20,000 nt of DNA. Source: Glandiceps talaboti. Taxonomy: Eukaryota > Hemichordata > Enteropneusta > Spengelidae. Where the stretch lies: assembly GCF_964340395.1 (NCBI RefSeq), contig NC_135553.1, forward strand, positions 5,355,001 to 5,375,000, read 5' to 3'. The notes beneath the pieces are model-generated. The model had not been told where the DNA came from and did not search any database. It was given only the letters and a program-made list of their open reading frames with translations. The position numbers were made by a program, and so were the translations under genes. Each line of letters starts with the position of its first letter. Position 1 is the stretch's first letter. This document shows positions 1 through 8,861 of the stretch, one piece after another.

Positions 1-880
1 AAAGTTTTTTTTTTATGTACGTACATTGACAAATATCATACATTCAAGTTTTGTCAATTTGTTTCATGTTAATGACAAACATTTTACACATGTTTACGCT
101 TATGTTGTTTCATTAGTGTTTTTTTTTCGAATAGAAAAAACATGGTGGAATTATTGTTTTGTCAATTAAAAATCCGGAATAAAATTCACCAAATGCTCAC
201 TTTTAATTAATGCATTGGGAATTCAAATGAATACGAGTGGCATTTATTTACCAATATCTTCATCTTTAAATTCTTTCTCATGTGATAATTAATTTCTGGC
301 TTTTTTTTTGAGAGGCGCTGTCTGCTTTCCTCTCTTCTTACACTTGTAATTTCATGTACATGGGAGCGCAACGACCAAAGTTCTTGCTCTTTATCTAAAT
401 GGAAGGTAAATATTGGACTTGTCATGTGATGTCAGTGAATGCATGGTACATGTGGTAGTAAACGTTGCATCCGACAAATAGCGCCCTCTGTGGACACAAT
501 CGAAATATCAATTTATTTCTCAAGTTGGTTTTGGAATGAATTGAATTAAACTTTCCAGAGAAATTTTAGATTGTCGTATTTATTATCCTTTTTAAATGTA
601 TTTTCTGCGAAAAGTTGTGGTCTAAGTGCTCCGAAGGCATCTAACACGACACTTGTTCGTGCAAGTATTGTGGGTGTGGCCATGGTTACAAATTATTTGG
701 AATACAAATAAATTGGCATATCCTGTACGTGATACTCACAATAGCAAAAGTTTTGAATCACAACTTTTCAGTTTTAATTATTGAGTTTCTTACAACTGAT
801 TATTTAAACACATTAAAACAGTTACTGATACTCCTTTTCTAGCAAATAGCTAGCGTAGTAAAAAATTACCGAGTCGGATA
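1..880. other. AT-rich stretch without recognisable gene
   Basis: I see only AT-rich sequence with T-runs, scattered stops in all frames and no long repeat. The longest open frames are short and unremarkable. Confidence 0.5.
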
Positions 881-920
881 ATATAGTAACGGGAAATTTA
901 TCGAAAATGTATTACTATTA

Positions 921-964
921 GTCCTGACAGGGACCGTATTACGTAATACGGTACCTGTCAGGAC
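921..964. repeat. 44-bp near-perfect palindrome
   Basis: Two 22-base arms meet at 942/943 with no spacer. The left arm begins GTCCTGACAGG and runs to CCGTATTAC; the right arm mirrors it from GTAATACGG to CCTGTCAGGAC. The only mismatch is one base pair (G at 932 against T at 952 in the GGGACC/GGTACC part). It can form a cruciform or a perfect hairpin. Confidence 0.9.
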
Positions 965-997
965 CTAGACTAACAATGCATGCAATGTATAGACCGA

Positions 998-1005
998 TAT
1001 ATAAA
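998..1005 (+). promoter_or_regulatory. TATA-like motif
   Basis: TATATAAA is followed by GC-richer sequence (GGGGAGCCACCG). No open frame downstream supports a gene, so this is a motif match only. Confidence 0.12.
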
Positions 1006-1361
1006 TGGGGAGCCACCGACCAGTCTCTGGGCTAGACGGTAAAATGCTTTCATTGAAACTGAAAACGTACTTCAAAATGGTTTGGATGTCTGATTCGTAT
1101 CACAGGGCATGCTTCGTCAAGGACTTCTAATTCTATTTCATATGGCAGACTTAGAGTTCATCATCATTATCACATACAGTTTATAGGAGTATTTATTCGA
1201 CTTTAATTTGTTTAATTCAATGGGGTTTTTTTAAATTTTGTTTTACATTTACACATTACCTGTGTACAGCTCAGGGTAGTCTGTAAAATACGACATTCAT
1301 GTCATGATCAGCCAGCACTTTACATATAATAGTTAGAAGTCTGCTGAACAACTAGTCTATC

Positions 1362-1444
1362 TGCTAGACCTCGGATGTTCTTCCGATAGAATTCGACACA
1401 CGCCCAAACATCGCTATCGAGGATGGAACATCCGAGGTCTAGCA
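1362..1444. repeat. 83-bp hairpin with GCTAGACC termini
   Basis: TGCTAGACCTCGGATGTTC at 1362-1380 is the exact reverse complement of 1426-1444 (19 bp). Inside, after a small asymmetric bulge, CGATAG pairs with CTATCG for 6 more base pairs, around a loop of about 22 bases. The size and shape resemble a pre-miRNA or a foldback element. Confidence 0.9.
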
Positions 1445-1756
1445 AATGTCATCAGGATATAAATAACTGCCAATCATCAGAGAACCGTAAGCGGTGACAA
1501 GCACAAACAGAGGACAATAGCTAATTTTTCATGCATATTCATCTTAAGGAGGGGCTTGTAAAAATAACCACCAATGTGTGAATGACAACGTCTACACACT
1601 CATCAAACACAATTACCATAAACTGATAAGACATAGTAAGACATAAATGTGTTTGTCAACACCTGCATGCAGAGATTGAATATATTAAAGTATATATATG
1701 CATACATGGCCCAACCCACTAATCTCAATGGAATGTCCGGTCTGAAAATGACATGA

Positions 1757-1831
1757 GCTAGACTGTTCGGGCAAACCCTCACTGCGAACTTCGTTCGCTT
1801 ATAGTATCGAAAGAATGCCCGAACGTCTAGC
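1757..1831. repeat. 75-bp nested hairpin with GCTAGAC termini
   Basis: GCTAGACTGTTCGGGCA at 1757-1773 pairs with TGCCCGAACGTCTAGC at 1816-1831 with one bulged base. The loop holds its own perfect hairpin (GCGAAC, TTC, GTTCGC). The GCTAGAC / GTCTAGC ends and an internal TATCGA before the right arm are shared with the hairpin at 1362-1444. Confidence 0.85.
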
Positions 1832-1903
1832 AGCAAGACTACTGAACAACTTGACATGACCTATTACTGTCTAAACTCAGATTGCATCCACAGACCACAA
1901 TTA

Positions 1904-2116
1904 CTAAAATAATAATATGTTATTCCAGGGTGACAATATTCTATATATTCAACGGTGGTCATAATACAAAATAATGACGTTATTAGGTATTTACGAATAC
2001 TCAAAAAATTACCGTATTTTTTAACATTCGTAAATACCTAATAACGCCATTATTGTATTATGATCATCCTAGAATATATAGAATATTATCACCCTGGAAT
2101 AAAATATTATTTTTAG
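1904..2116. mobile_element. MITE-like element with ~93-bp terminal inverted repeats
   Basis: The left arm, from CTAAAATAATAATATG to TTACGAAT (1904-1998), is matched by the reverse complement of 2026-2116 with only scattered substitutions and small indels. A loop of about 27 bases lies between. Shared landmarks are TATTCCAGGGTGA, ATATTCTATATATTC, GGTCATAATAC or GATCATAATAC, and GTTATTAGGTATTTACG. There is no internal coding frame and no clear target duplication. A third copy of the inner end, GTATTCGTAAATACC, stands alone at 2244-2258. Confidence 0.85.
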
Positions 2117-2339
2117 CTCACAAATGACTGTGCCACAGACGTCGTGTAGGGTCTGTGGTACAACTGGTACATCTTCAATGGGTCTTACATAATAATCATT
2201 CACCAAAGACTGTATGTCAGTATGTAGTTCTTCCTTGTCTGCGGTATTCGTAAATACCTAGACTCTGTCAAAGTCCTAGGAGCATCACATTGCTAATAAA
2301 AGGGTTGTTTTGCATGTACCAATACCTACTGTGTAATTA

Positions 2340-2590
2340 GTCCCCACTGGACGAAGTCCAGACGGGGACTTATGGATTGGGTTCCATTTGTCCGTTTGTC
2401 CATGCCTGCGTCCGTGTGTCCGTCCGTCCGTCCGCAGCCGTTTCTTGGAGATGCCTTGACCGATTTTTTTTCAAACTTGGTACAGGGGCAATATACTATG
2501 GCATACATATGCATGTCAATTTGTTTTATGATACAATCCAATATGGCCGCCTAGCAGCCATTTTGTTTGCAAATTTTCCCTGTCCAAAGC
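2340..2590 (+). repeat. Probable dispersed repeat headed by a GTCCCC hairpin and GTCC tract
   Basis: It begins with a nested hairpin at 2340-2369: GTCCCC pairs with GGGGAC, and CTGGAC pairs with GTCCAG around GAA. A GTCC/GTCCG-rich tract follows (2388-2436), then unique-looking sequence that includes CTTGACCGATTTTTTTTC. I remember this head-plus-tract architecture from interspersed repeats in invertebrate genomes but cannot confirm the family. The right edge is not defined by any terminal repeat, so the end given is approximate. Open frames inside come from the tract and are not genes. Confidence 0.5.
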
Positions 2591-2599
2591 CATAACTCA

Positions 2600-3190
2600 G
2601 ACATGCTTGAACAGAGTAGTGATATAAAAAACAACGATATGAGGCCAAACAACATTAACCAGGTTTGAAAATGACAACATAAACTGCCAGTTCCCTAAAA
2701 CTCAATCATAGGGGGGGGGAACTATGTCATTATCAATGACTTGTTGTAGACTGAGTCACTAACATGTCAACAAATGATAGTAGTGGATGTGGGCCCACGT
2801 CCACAACACAAGGATATTCTAGTACAATTATTCGGTAGATATTGGTACATACAAAACAGCTAATAGCGATGCTCCCGTGACTGGTGAGAGGGTCTAATAC
2901 CTATTTACTATGCATTGTCTCGTACCAGGACAATCATCGAATCATTGCATCAGTCGTTTCCGCCTTCGACCAGGGTCAGTGCCCTTTTTACGCAACCACG
3001 AATAGTTAATTAATATTCATATGTTCGCTAGTCTGGTGTCTATCACGTGGAAATCATGTGTCTTACCAGCGTACATTCGTATGTCTCATACGTGTAAATG
3101 TTCCCCATGCACATATTTGTCACTCACTCTTGGACCTCCATGGAGGGCACAAGAACGAAACCTGTGTTTGTTGTGTAACGTTCTGATAGT
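2600..3190. other. Stretch without a supported gene
   Basis: It contains a G9 run at 2711-2719, a CCTCCATGGAGG palindrome at 3135-3146 and short coding-like patches near 2930-3000 that carry no consistent splice structure. Confidence 0.4.
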
Positions 3191-3198
3191 GTGTATAT

Positions 3199-3207
3199 TA
3201 TAAAAAG
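3199..3207 (+). promoter_or_regulatory. TATA-like motif
   Basis: TATAAAAAG is a good TATA match, 51 bases before an ATG (3258) that opens a frame of 59 codons ending at 3437. The frame has no recognisable domain and the pairing may be coincidence. Confidence 0.15.
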
Positions 3208-3939
3208 CGCTAGCCAGACTAACGAAACTGTCAGTGAAGTCCACCAAAATATCGAGTATGCATATCGCGATCGTCAGGGGTCGACACAACTGTGACACTT
3301 CACTATGCCAATTGCAGCCAAATATCCCCACGTTCATAAACGAAGATCAAGGTTGTAGGATATCCAACGCAACGTACATTTCAAATTTAAAGAATCGTTT
3401 CACTGGCACAGGATCACCAGTTTGCTATAATAGGTAGGCGCTTTGATTTTTGACCTTTCTGGTAATACTAATAGCATTATTTGTGTTTCCTACTTTATTA
3501 GGGCGTTGCCGCTGAATTATTTGAGAGCTCGTCCATCCATGAATCTATTATGTTTACTCGTGATACATGCAAGGGGTTTTCTGGAATGTCCCCCTGTTTT
3601 CTCATAGCTGTCGTGTGAATTTCAATAACTTGTAGTAGCATCACTGGTACATCATCTGATGAGAGCGACCCATTTGTAGTCAAAAGAATCCTTGGAGATG
3701 AAGGCCAATTTCAAACATGAATTGCGTTCACGCTATTGAAGGTGGGAGAACCCTCCGCTGTTATCAAATTCGGAGTGCTCTCTCGCTTTCCATCGAGTGT
3801 TCGCTAATTAACATCGCTGGATCCACGGAGCATTTGCTAAACACAGTTGTACACATGGGTAGTTTCAAGCCTAAGTTGGTTTGTTACAAATGTTCGGCTA
3901 AATTAAAGTTTGGTCCTGAATTTGTTTTATACGATTTAC

Positions 3940-3998
3940 ACCTCCACTCAGAGACCACATTGATTGGTGGTTTAGAGACGACGTTGTCATCCAGACTA
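3940..3998. repeat. Diverged copy 1 of a dispersed short repeat
   Basis: It starts ACCTCCACT and ends CATCCAGACTA, as the sequence at 5801-5835 does, and shares GAGACCAC in between. This copy carries about 24 extra bases in the middle (ATTGATTGGTGGTTTAGAGACG region), bounded on both sides by GAGAC-type sequence as if part had been duplicated. Confidence 0.5.
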
Positions 3999-4009
3999 TC
4001 ATGTTCGTA

Positions 4010-4550
4010 ACAAGATCCATGTATATATGGCAAATCATTGAGGTCTTTCCCGGTTTCCGAAGTTTCAAACTTTAAACGACTTTCTCTTTTCCATTATTGT
4101 ATTAGTTTTTTGCTGTTATGCTCTCATCTCTGAATACCTGTACTTCTATTTTTATGTCATGGGCTAAGGCCTAAACACTTGCAATAAACCATATATAATT
4201 ACACTATCCGAGAGACGAGACTTCATCTTGCAGTTCAAGACTTCAGTTCATATGATTATGATGACGAGCTAAGACATTTCTCGAGAGAAAAAATTATCAT
4301 TGCACCAACTTTACCAACCACAACCTTCTGTGACAGTTTTTCCCACGCCAAAATGTTCTGGGAAATACCTTTCCATACCAATAGTATAGTTACAGTAGTA
4401 CTGTTACATGTACATTCATTAGGAATTTAGATCGTGAGATCACATTGTAACTACCAATGTACCGTTGAGGGGAGGGGGAGTGCCCGAAGGATTAATTACA
4501 TGGCGCGTATAGTCTACATTTTAAAGGGTCAGTCTTGACACAAATATCAA
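4010..4550. other. Stretch without a supported gene
   Basis: AT-rich sequence with AATAAA at 4183-4188 and a G-rich patch at 4467-4480 (GAGGGGAGGGGGAG). No frame or repeat structure worth naming. Confidence 0.4.
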
Positions 4551-4552
4551 AC

Positions 4553-4686
4553 TGTTACAATCACAGGCACTCGAATCAATGTGTATGATTTAACAAAAAA
4601 ATATGTATGTAAATAAGACTAAGTATTATTTATAATACAATACATTTTTTTTCTACACATTGATTCGAGTACCTGTGGTTACAATG
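4553..4686. mobile_element. 134-bp inverted-repeat element (MITE-like)
   Basis: TGTTACAATCACAGGCACTC through AATCAATGTGTA (4553-4585) pairs with the reverse complement of 4654-4686 over 33 bases with about 3-4 mismatches. The AT-rich centre includes GTATTATTTATAATAC, itself nearly palindromic. No coding capacity and no clear target duplication are visible. Confidence 0.8.
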
Positions 4687-4855
4687 TACCCACCGGCCAC
4701 CCCACCCACCCCTCCTCCGGTCCCTAGGCCCTGCGACAGTTTTCAAACTCTTTCTATCCGTAGCCGCAGTGATACGAAATAAATGTATGCCGCATCAAAG
4801 AGTGAGACTGATTCTTCCAGAGTGTGAAAATACCTTGATCCCAGGCACTCGGTTA

Positions 4856-4870
4856 CCCCCCCCCCCCCCC
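4856..4870. repeat. Poly-C tract (15 C)
   Basis: An uninterrupted C run follows GGTTA. Length may vary between alleles or reads. Confidence 0.95.
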
Positions 4871-4899
4871 GTCTGCAGTTACGCCTGGTAACGTACAGG

Positions 4900-5420
4900 T
4901 ACATTGGAAATCAACGCAACACGTACGCCACATCAATATCAACCACGATCGATGACCATCGGTTACTCATTGTCTATGATTACGTCAATGCCTTTTTTAA
5001 ACAAAGTCACTCGACAAGCCACCCTGGCCCTGGCACTGGCATGCACAACTGGAGCGCCGCCAGCGACCATGAAATGGTGTAATGAGGTGGGCCACCGTAG
5101 GGGGGCCACGTGATGTGCTCATGATCAGCTGTAATAGTCTGCATGTACATGTATGTGCATTATTGAATGGCACGGTGTAAATCGCTCGAGAAAGGAATGT
5201 AGTTTGTGTCGCGTATATTTTGCAATTATGACTTGGCATGCTATGTAATGTCACCCCATTTGTATGTTTTTTAAAAGTAAAATATGAACTCGCGATTCTC
5301 GGTTCATTTCGAACCTAGCTGCAATAATTGTAATTTAAATTATTTATATAAATTGTAGCGTCTTGTTGCGGTTTTGAGGGTTTTTTCGTCTGTTTTGGTG
5401 ACTTTTTAAGTTTTAGTGTT
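4900..5420. other. Stretch without a supported gene
   Basis: Overlapping short open frames on both strands near 4904-5254 look like chance. A small GGTTC-ATTTC-GAACC hairpin sits at 5301-5315. Confidence 0.4.
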
Positions 5421-5425
5421 TAACC

Positions 5426-5440
5426 CGCACCTAAGGTGCG
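5426..5440. repeat. Short palindrome at the head of a GTCCGTGTG-containing segment
   Basis: CGCACCT and AGGTGCG flank a single A. About 40 bases later comes TTCTGTCCGTGTGTACG, resembling the order (hairpin, then TGTCCGTGTGT) seen at 2340-2420. It may be a related repeat, but the match is short. Confidence 0.45.
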
Positions 5441-5767
5441 ACTATGACTATCACTATGTATGATTTATATCTAGGTTTCTGTCCGTGTGTACGTTTATGT
5501 GTGCAAACTCCAATAGCTACAGACAAGTGTGTGCGAATGATATAAATTTTCCGCTACGAGCCGATCTCCACCTTTTTGTGCAAACCTCGAGAGAAAATTA
5601 AAAGTGACAAGAAAACATTCAGTCACAACAAAAAAGATAAAAGATAATTATTGGAGAATATATTATTTACGGTTCCAAGACTCGAGTAGTAGACGGATCG
5701 AAACGTCCAATTTACCGTTTAGTTTCCAATTTACCGATACAAAGTTAAACTATATTGTCCTACAGTA

Positions 5768-5835
5768 TAGTCTAGTTCCTATACGGCATCGTTATGGAAC
5801 ACCTCCACTTGGAGACCACGGCGGCATCCAGACTA
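5768..5835. repeat. Dispersed short repeat, copy 2, with TAGTCT / AGACTA ends
   Basis: The segment runs from TAGTCTAG to CCAGACTA, so its 6-base ends are inverted. From ACCTCCACT to CATCCAGACTA (5801-5835) it matches copy 1 at 3940-3998, lacking the extra middle block. No open frame is conserved between the two copies with confidence. Confidence 0.5.
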
Positions 5836-6027
5836 AACTCCCTATATCTTCACATTTCACTTCAGTGGAATCAGCGGCGAGACCCTGAGATATTACAGGT
5901 AAATGGAGTACCATTGTAAGCGCAGCTTGGAGCGTCGTTACGTAATGTTTCGAGGTTCTGACTACACTCATGATACAAGTTGTACATCGTCTGGTAAGAC
6001 TAAAAGACATCCGTGCCACGCATCATC

Positions 6028-6062
6028 CAGCATCCTATTAGAAGCCTAGGTTTAGGATGCTG
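6028..6062. repeat. 35-bp hairpin
   Basis: CAGCATCCTA pairs perfectly with TAGGATGCTG around a 15-base loop that itself contains CCTAGG. Confidence 0.8.
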
Positions 6063-6180
6063 ATAGGACTGTATCTTCAACAGTGCCCACTCATGGCTTC
6101 ACACACAAACCTTATACCAACATTGGCATTACTTGGTCACACTGCCACCACGCTTTTACATGTACACCTCATGGTCAGTC

Positions 6181-6213
6181 CATAGACCCTCCGTGGAGGG
6201 ACCTGGGTCTATG
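6181..6213. repeat. CATAGACCC hairpin, copy 1
   Basis: CATAGACCC (6181-6189) pairs with GGGTCTATG (6205-6213). The loop contains TCCGTGGA, and CCCTCC pairs with GGAGGG as an alternative inner stem. The outer stem is identical to that at 8829-8860. Confidence 0.85.
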
Positions 6214-6236
6214 GTCAGTCCTAGTACATAGAGACC

Positions 6237-6251
6237 TACAACAACAACGTT

Positions 6252-6289
<38 letters not shown>

Positions 6290-6290
6290 C
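6237..6290. repeat. (AAC)n microsatellite
   Basis: An ACA/AAC triplet run of about 18 units with one interruption (CGTT near 6248). It is followed directly by the palindrome GGAGTTAACTCC at 6293-6304. Confidence 0.95.
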
Positions 6291-6658
6291 GGGGAGTTAA
6301 CTCCATGGGTAACATTACGGGGAGGCTCCTCACAAACAATGAAACCCAATGTGTTGTGATACCAATTTTATGTAAAAAGTATACCCTTCCTTTCTGCCAG
6401 ATACCAAGTTGCAAAAGCCAGGACTCCCAAAGGAAGCTAGTGTGGCATGAGTGGCGAGACTCCTGTATGGTAGTTTTGAAGGTTGATACACCAGTGTTAA
6501 CTGCATAGTCTCTGTTAAATTACGCCAGTTTTGATTCACCCGATCCTTTCTCATACCACCACCACCTCATGAATATTACACCCTTTCTGATACCAACCAG
6601 CATAAAAACCCGACCCCTTTCGCGCGGACCCTCCCCGTATTACCATCTATGGGCGTTG

Positions 6659-6674
6659 CCCCCCCCCCCCCCCC
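6659..6674. repeat. Poly-C tract (16 C) followed by GGGG
   Basis: An uninterrupted C run after GGGCGTTG. Open frames through it are low-complexity artefacts. Confidence 0.95.
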
Positions 6675-6679
6675 GGGGA

Positions 6680-7300
6680 CAAAAACAAGTGATTACACAT
6701 CGCATCTGGGGAGACAATGTCAGCCCTCGTTTCGCATCGAGACAGGGATTTAAAAAAAAAACCTCGGGGTATTATTGTGAAGCTCTGGGAAAACAATAGG
6801 CACCTACCACTAGCTTGCACATATGCATGTAGCTAATTACTCAGGGATGAGTTATCTGGTACTCTGCTCATGTAAATTTATTTGTGACAGAGAAAACTAA
6901 TAGAATATTACTGACCATTCTGAACAATATTCATTTATTGAGAAGAAAATAGATAATAACCTGGGCTTGTCATCAATTAATGTTATCGTCATATTTAGCA
7001 GATTTTCGTTTTTAATACAAAAACATTGCTGTAACTCAACCACAAACTTGCAATGATGAAGAGTGACTCTCAAATTTTTCAAAAATGTTGACTTTGACGA
7101 GTAATGCATTATTTATTGGCTGTAAAATTTCGACACGTTTTCCCATCAATAATCTTAAGTTTCATTGTGCAAATCGGACAAAAATATATAGCAATACCCT
7201 AACACACACTGTCCGAACACAAAGTGTAGTCATCGCAATATTGGAACTGAAGTCAAAAAAATTATCGACAGTTCGTTCAATTGATACATCTATTTTAGTT
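6680..7300. other. AT-rich stretch without recognisable gene
   Basis: Open frames of 70-89 codons occur on both strands but are AT-driven in composition and overlap each other. No repeat or RNA gene seen. Confidence 0.4.
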
Positions 7301-7421
7301 GTTGTCTTCTGCTATATATTCTTATTCACCATATTAGTTTATTCTGTATCTTAACTTTCAAATTTTGATAACTACATGACTTGTGCATATTTTTATCAGA
7401 ACGCTTCATTTATTGTTCAAT

Positions 7422-7661
7422 ATGTCTCATAACGGGGGCTGGTTTCTGTTCAGCGAAGATGGGAATAGGTTAATGTCGATGTTGAAGAAAGTCAGTGTTA
7501 CTGAGCGTCGTCTGGATGGTGCCTATTCTGCCGACACCGTCATCTTCACGAATTTGGATGATAAATTCCGCGAAATCGTAACCCAGTACATGACCAACCA
7601 TGGATTCGAGATGAGCAAAACCCTGACCTTTACTCTTTCAGTTCTCTGTGTCTCTAGATGA
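7422..7661 (+). CDS. Unidentified short open frame, 79 residues (small gene or terminal exon)
   Basis: The first ATG (7422) has A at -3. The frame runs 79 codons to a TGA. The product starts MSHNGGWFLFSEDGNRL and contains SADTVIFTNLDDKF and REIVTQYM, with mixed, protein-like composition and no low-complexity part. The stretch is visibly richer in G, C and CpG than the AT-rich sequence on both sides, and many codons end in C or G. A good acceptor-like site (ATATTTTTATCAG, ending 7399) keeps the same frame open, so it could instead be the last exon of a spliced gene. No convincing donor lies inside. AATAAA at 7921-7926 could serve as the polyadenylation signal and a TATATATT at 7313 as a weak TATA box. 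There is no signal peptide or membrane segment. I do not recognise the family; an exon relic is possible. Confidence 0.35.
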   Translation: MSHNGGWFLFSEDGNRLMSMLKKVSVTERRLDGAYSADTVIFTNLDDKFREIVTQYMTNHGFEMSKTLTFTLSVLCVSR

Positions 7662-7920
7662 CAGGGCCCATATTCTAGATTTGTGTGTAGACTTAGACAT
7701 GTAAATTAGGCGAAGCTGGTGACTATAGTATCTCAAACTGCTTAGCTAAAATGTAAATACGAAATGCCGTTGCTACTCAAGAAAACAATGACAAAAGTAG
7801 CTATCCAAAATGGAATACGTGTAAATGTACCATACATGATATACCATATGCATCCTTGGCCTTGGTAGATACAGTAATTGACACATAACGGTAAAATAAC
7901 GGTATCAAATACACATATAC

Positions 7921-7926
7921 AATAAA
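7921..7926 (+). terminator. Possible polyadenylation hexamer downstream of the 79-residue frame
   Basis: AATAAA lies 260 bases after the TGA of the open frame ending at 7661. In AT-rich DNA this hexamer is common by chance, so it only mildly supports a transcript. Confidence 0.2.
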
Positions 7927-7929
7927 AAA

Positions 7930-8820
7930 GATACCATTTCAGTGCAGTGAATACAACATTGTTTGAAAAACAACACAGTTAAATGATACACAAAACAAAA
8001 TGGTGCCTTTTCACGATCTCACCTTTTTATCAGTTTTAATCTTCCAAACCCATACACGTTTGAAAATCCTCCAGACCCAAATCAGACGGATCTCCCCTAA
8101 GCGAGAATTCTTATTTATCAAACTTCAAAGAGTGTGTCATGTTCTACTAGTAACATTCATCTATTAACATTCGAATATCAACACCGTGATACTGTAACAA
8201 TGCCTACTCCAGTGAAAGTATTTGAGGGCTAAAACTTTTACTAGTATTTACAGACAAGTATAGCTAACTACTAAATGTGTGCACCCTGGTGTTTACTGCT
8301 GATATTACATCCAAGGTTTAGTGTAACTTCAACAATGCCTGTTGTACTAGCAAATGTAGACACTAACTTTGAAACCAATGCTAGTAATCTATCAACATCA
8401 ATGTAAACATTTTCGTTATTTATTTTGTCAGAGAAAATGTAATAGCTCTGTCTAAGTTTGTCAGTAGGCCTTCCCGATACCCTTTTCAAGAGATAAATTT
8501 TAAGTTTAGTCACATAACAGCTTTCCCAATATTGTATTGTATCAATGCTTGTTCTTTCTATTCTATTAACTGGATATAAATCAGTACGTGTTAATTAAAG
8601 AATAAATCTTTTGACAATAATTATCGTAACAATAGACACACGCACCAGCATATTAGCCTTAGACTGTCTCCCATATCATGCATATGACCTAACCTGAATT
8701 TTAGAGTAGATACGGAGTCAAATCATTTCGCCCCCATGCGGTTAGGGGATGCCTCGACTCGTAGACAACAGACACGCAAATCCGAGTGTTCTCTCTATGA
8801 AACTTCCAGGACAGAAATAT
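7930..8820. other. AT-rich stretch without recognisable gene
   Basis: An 80-codon minus-strand frame (8271-8513) has plausible residues but no splice or start support. Otherwise nothing is seen. Confidence 0.4.
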
Positions 8821-8828
8821 ATACAGAA

Positions 8829-8860
8829 TCATAGACCCCCTCCACCCAGAGGGTCTATGA
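8829..8860. repeat. CATAGACCC hairpin, copy 2
   Basis: TCATAGACCC (8829-8838) pairs perfectly with GGGTCTATGA (8851-8860) around CCTCCACCCAGA. Same stem as the copy at 6181-6213, with a different loop. Confidence 0.85.
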
Positions 8861-8861
8861 C

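Noticed and set aside
2326-2595. Overlapping frames on both strands over the GTCC tract
   Set aside because: Low-complexity tract in a probable dispersed repeat; frames conflict and none resembles a known protein.
3498-3683. Minus-strand segment (begins LLTTNGSLSSDDVPV) as a paralogue of the exon-like segment at 2122-2238
   Set aside because: The resemblance is limited to an 11-base identity (ACTGGTACATC) and a DVPV tetrapeptide; the frame lacks an ATG and a convincing acceptor.
5301-5315. GGTTC/GAACC hairpin as a tRNA T-arm
   Set aside because: No acceptor stem, D-arm or anticodon arm can be built around it.
6237-6290. AAC run with regular spacing as a CRISPR-like array
   Set aside because: Plain triplet microsatellite with no spacers, in eukaryotic DNA.
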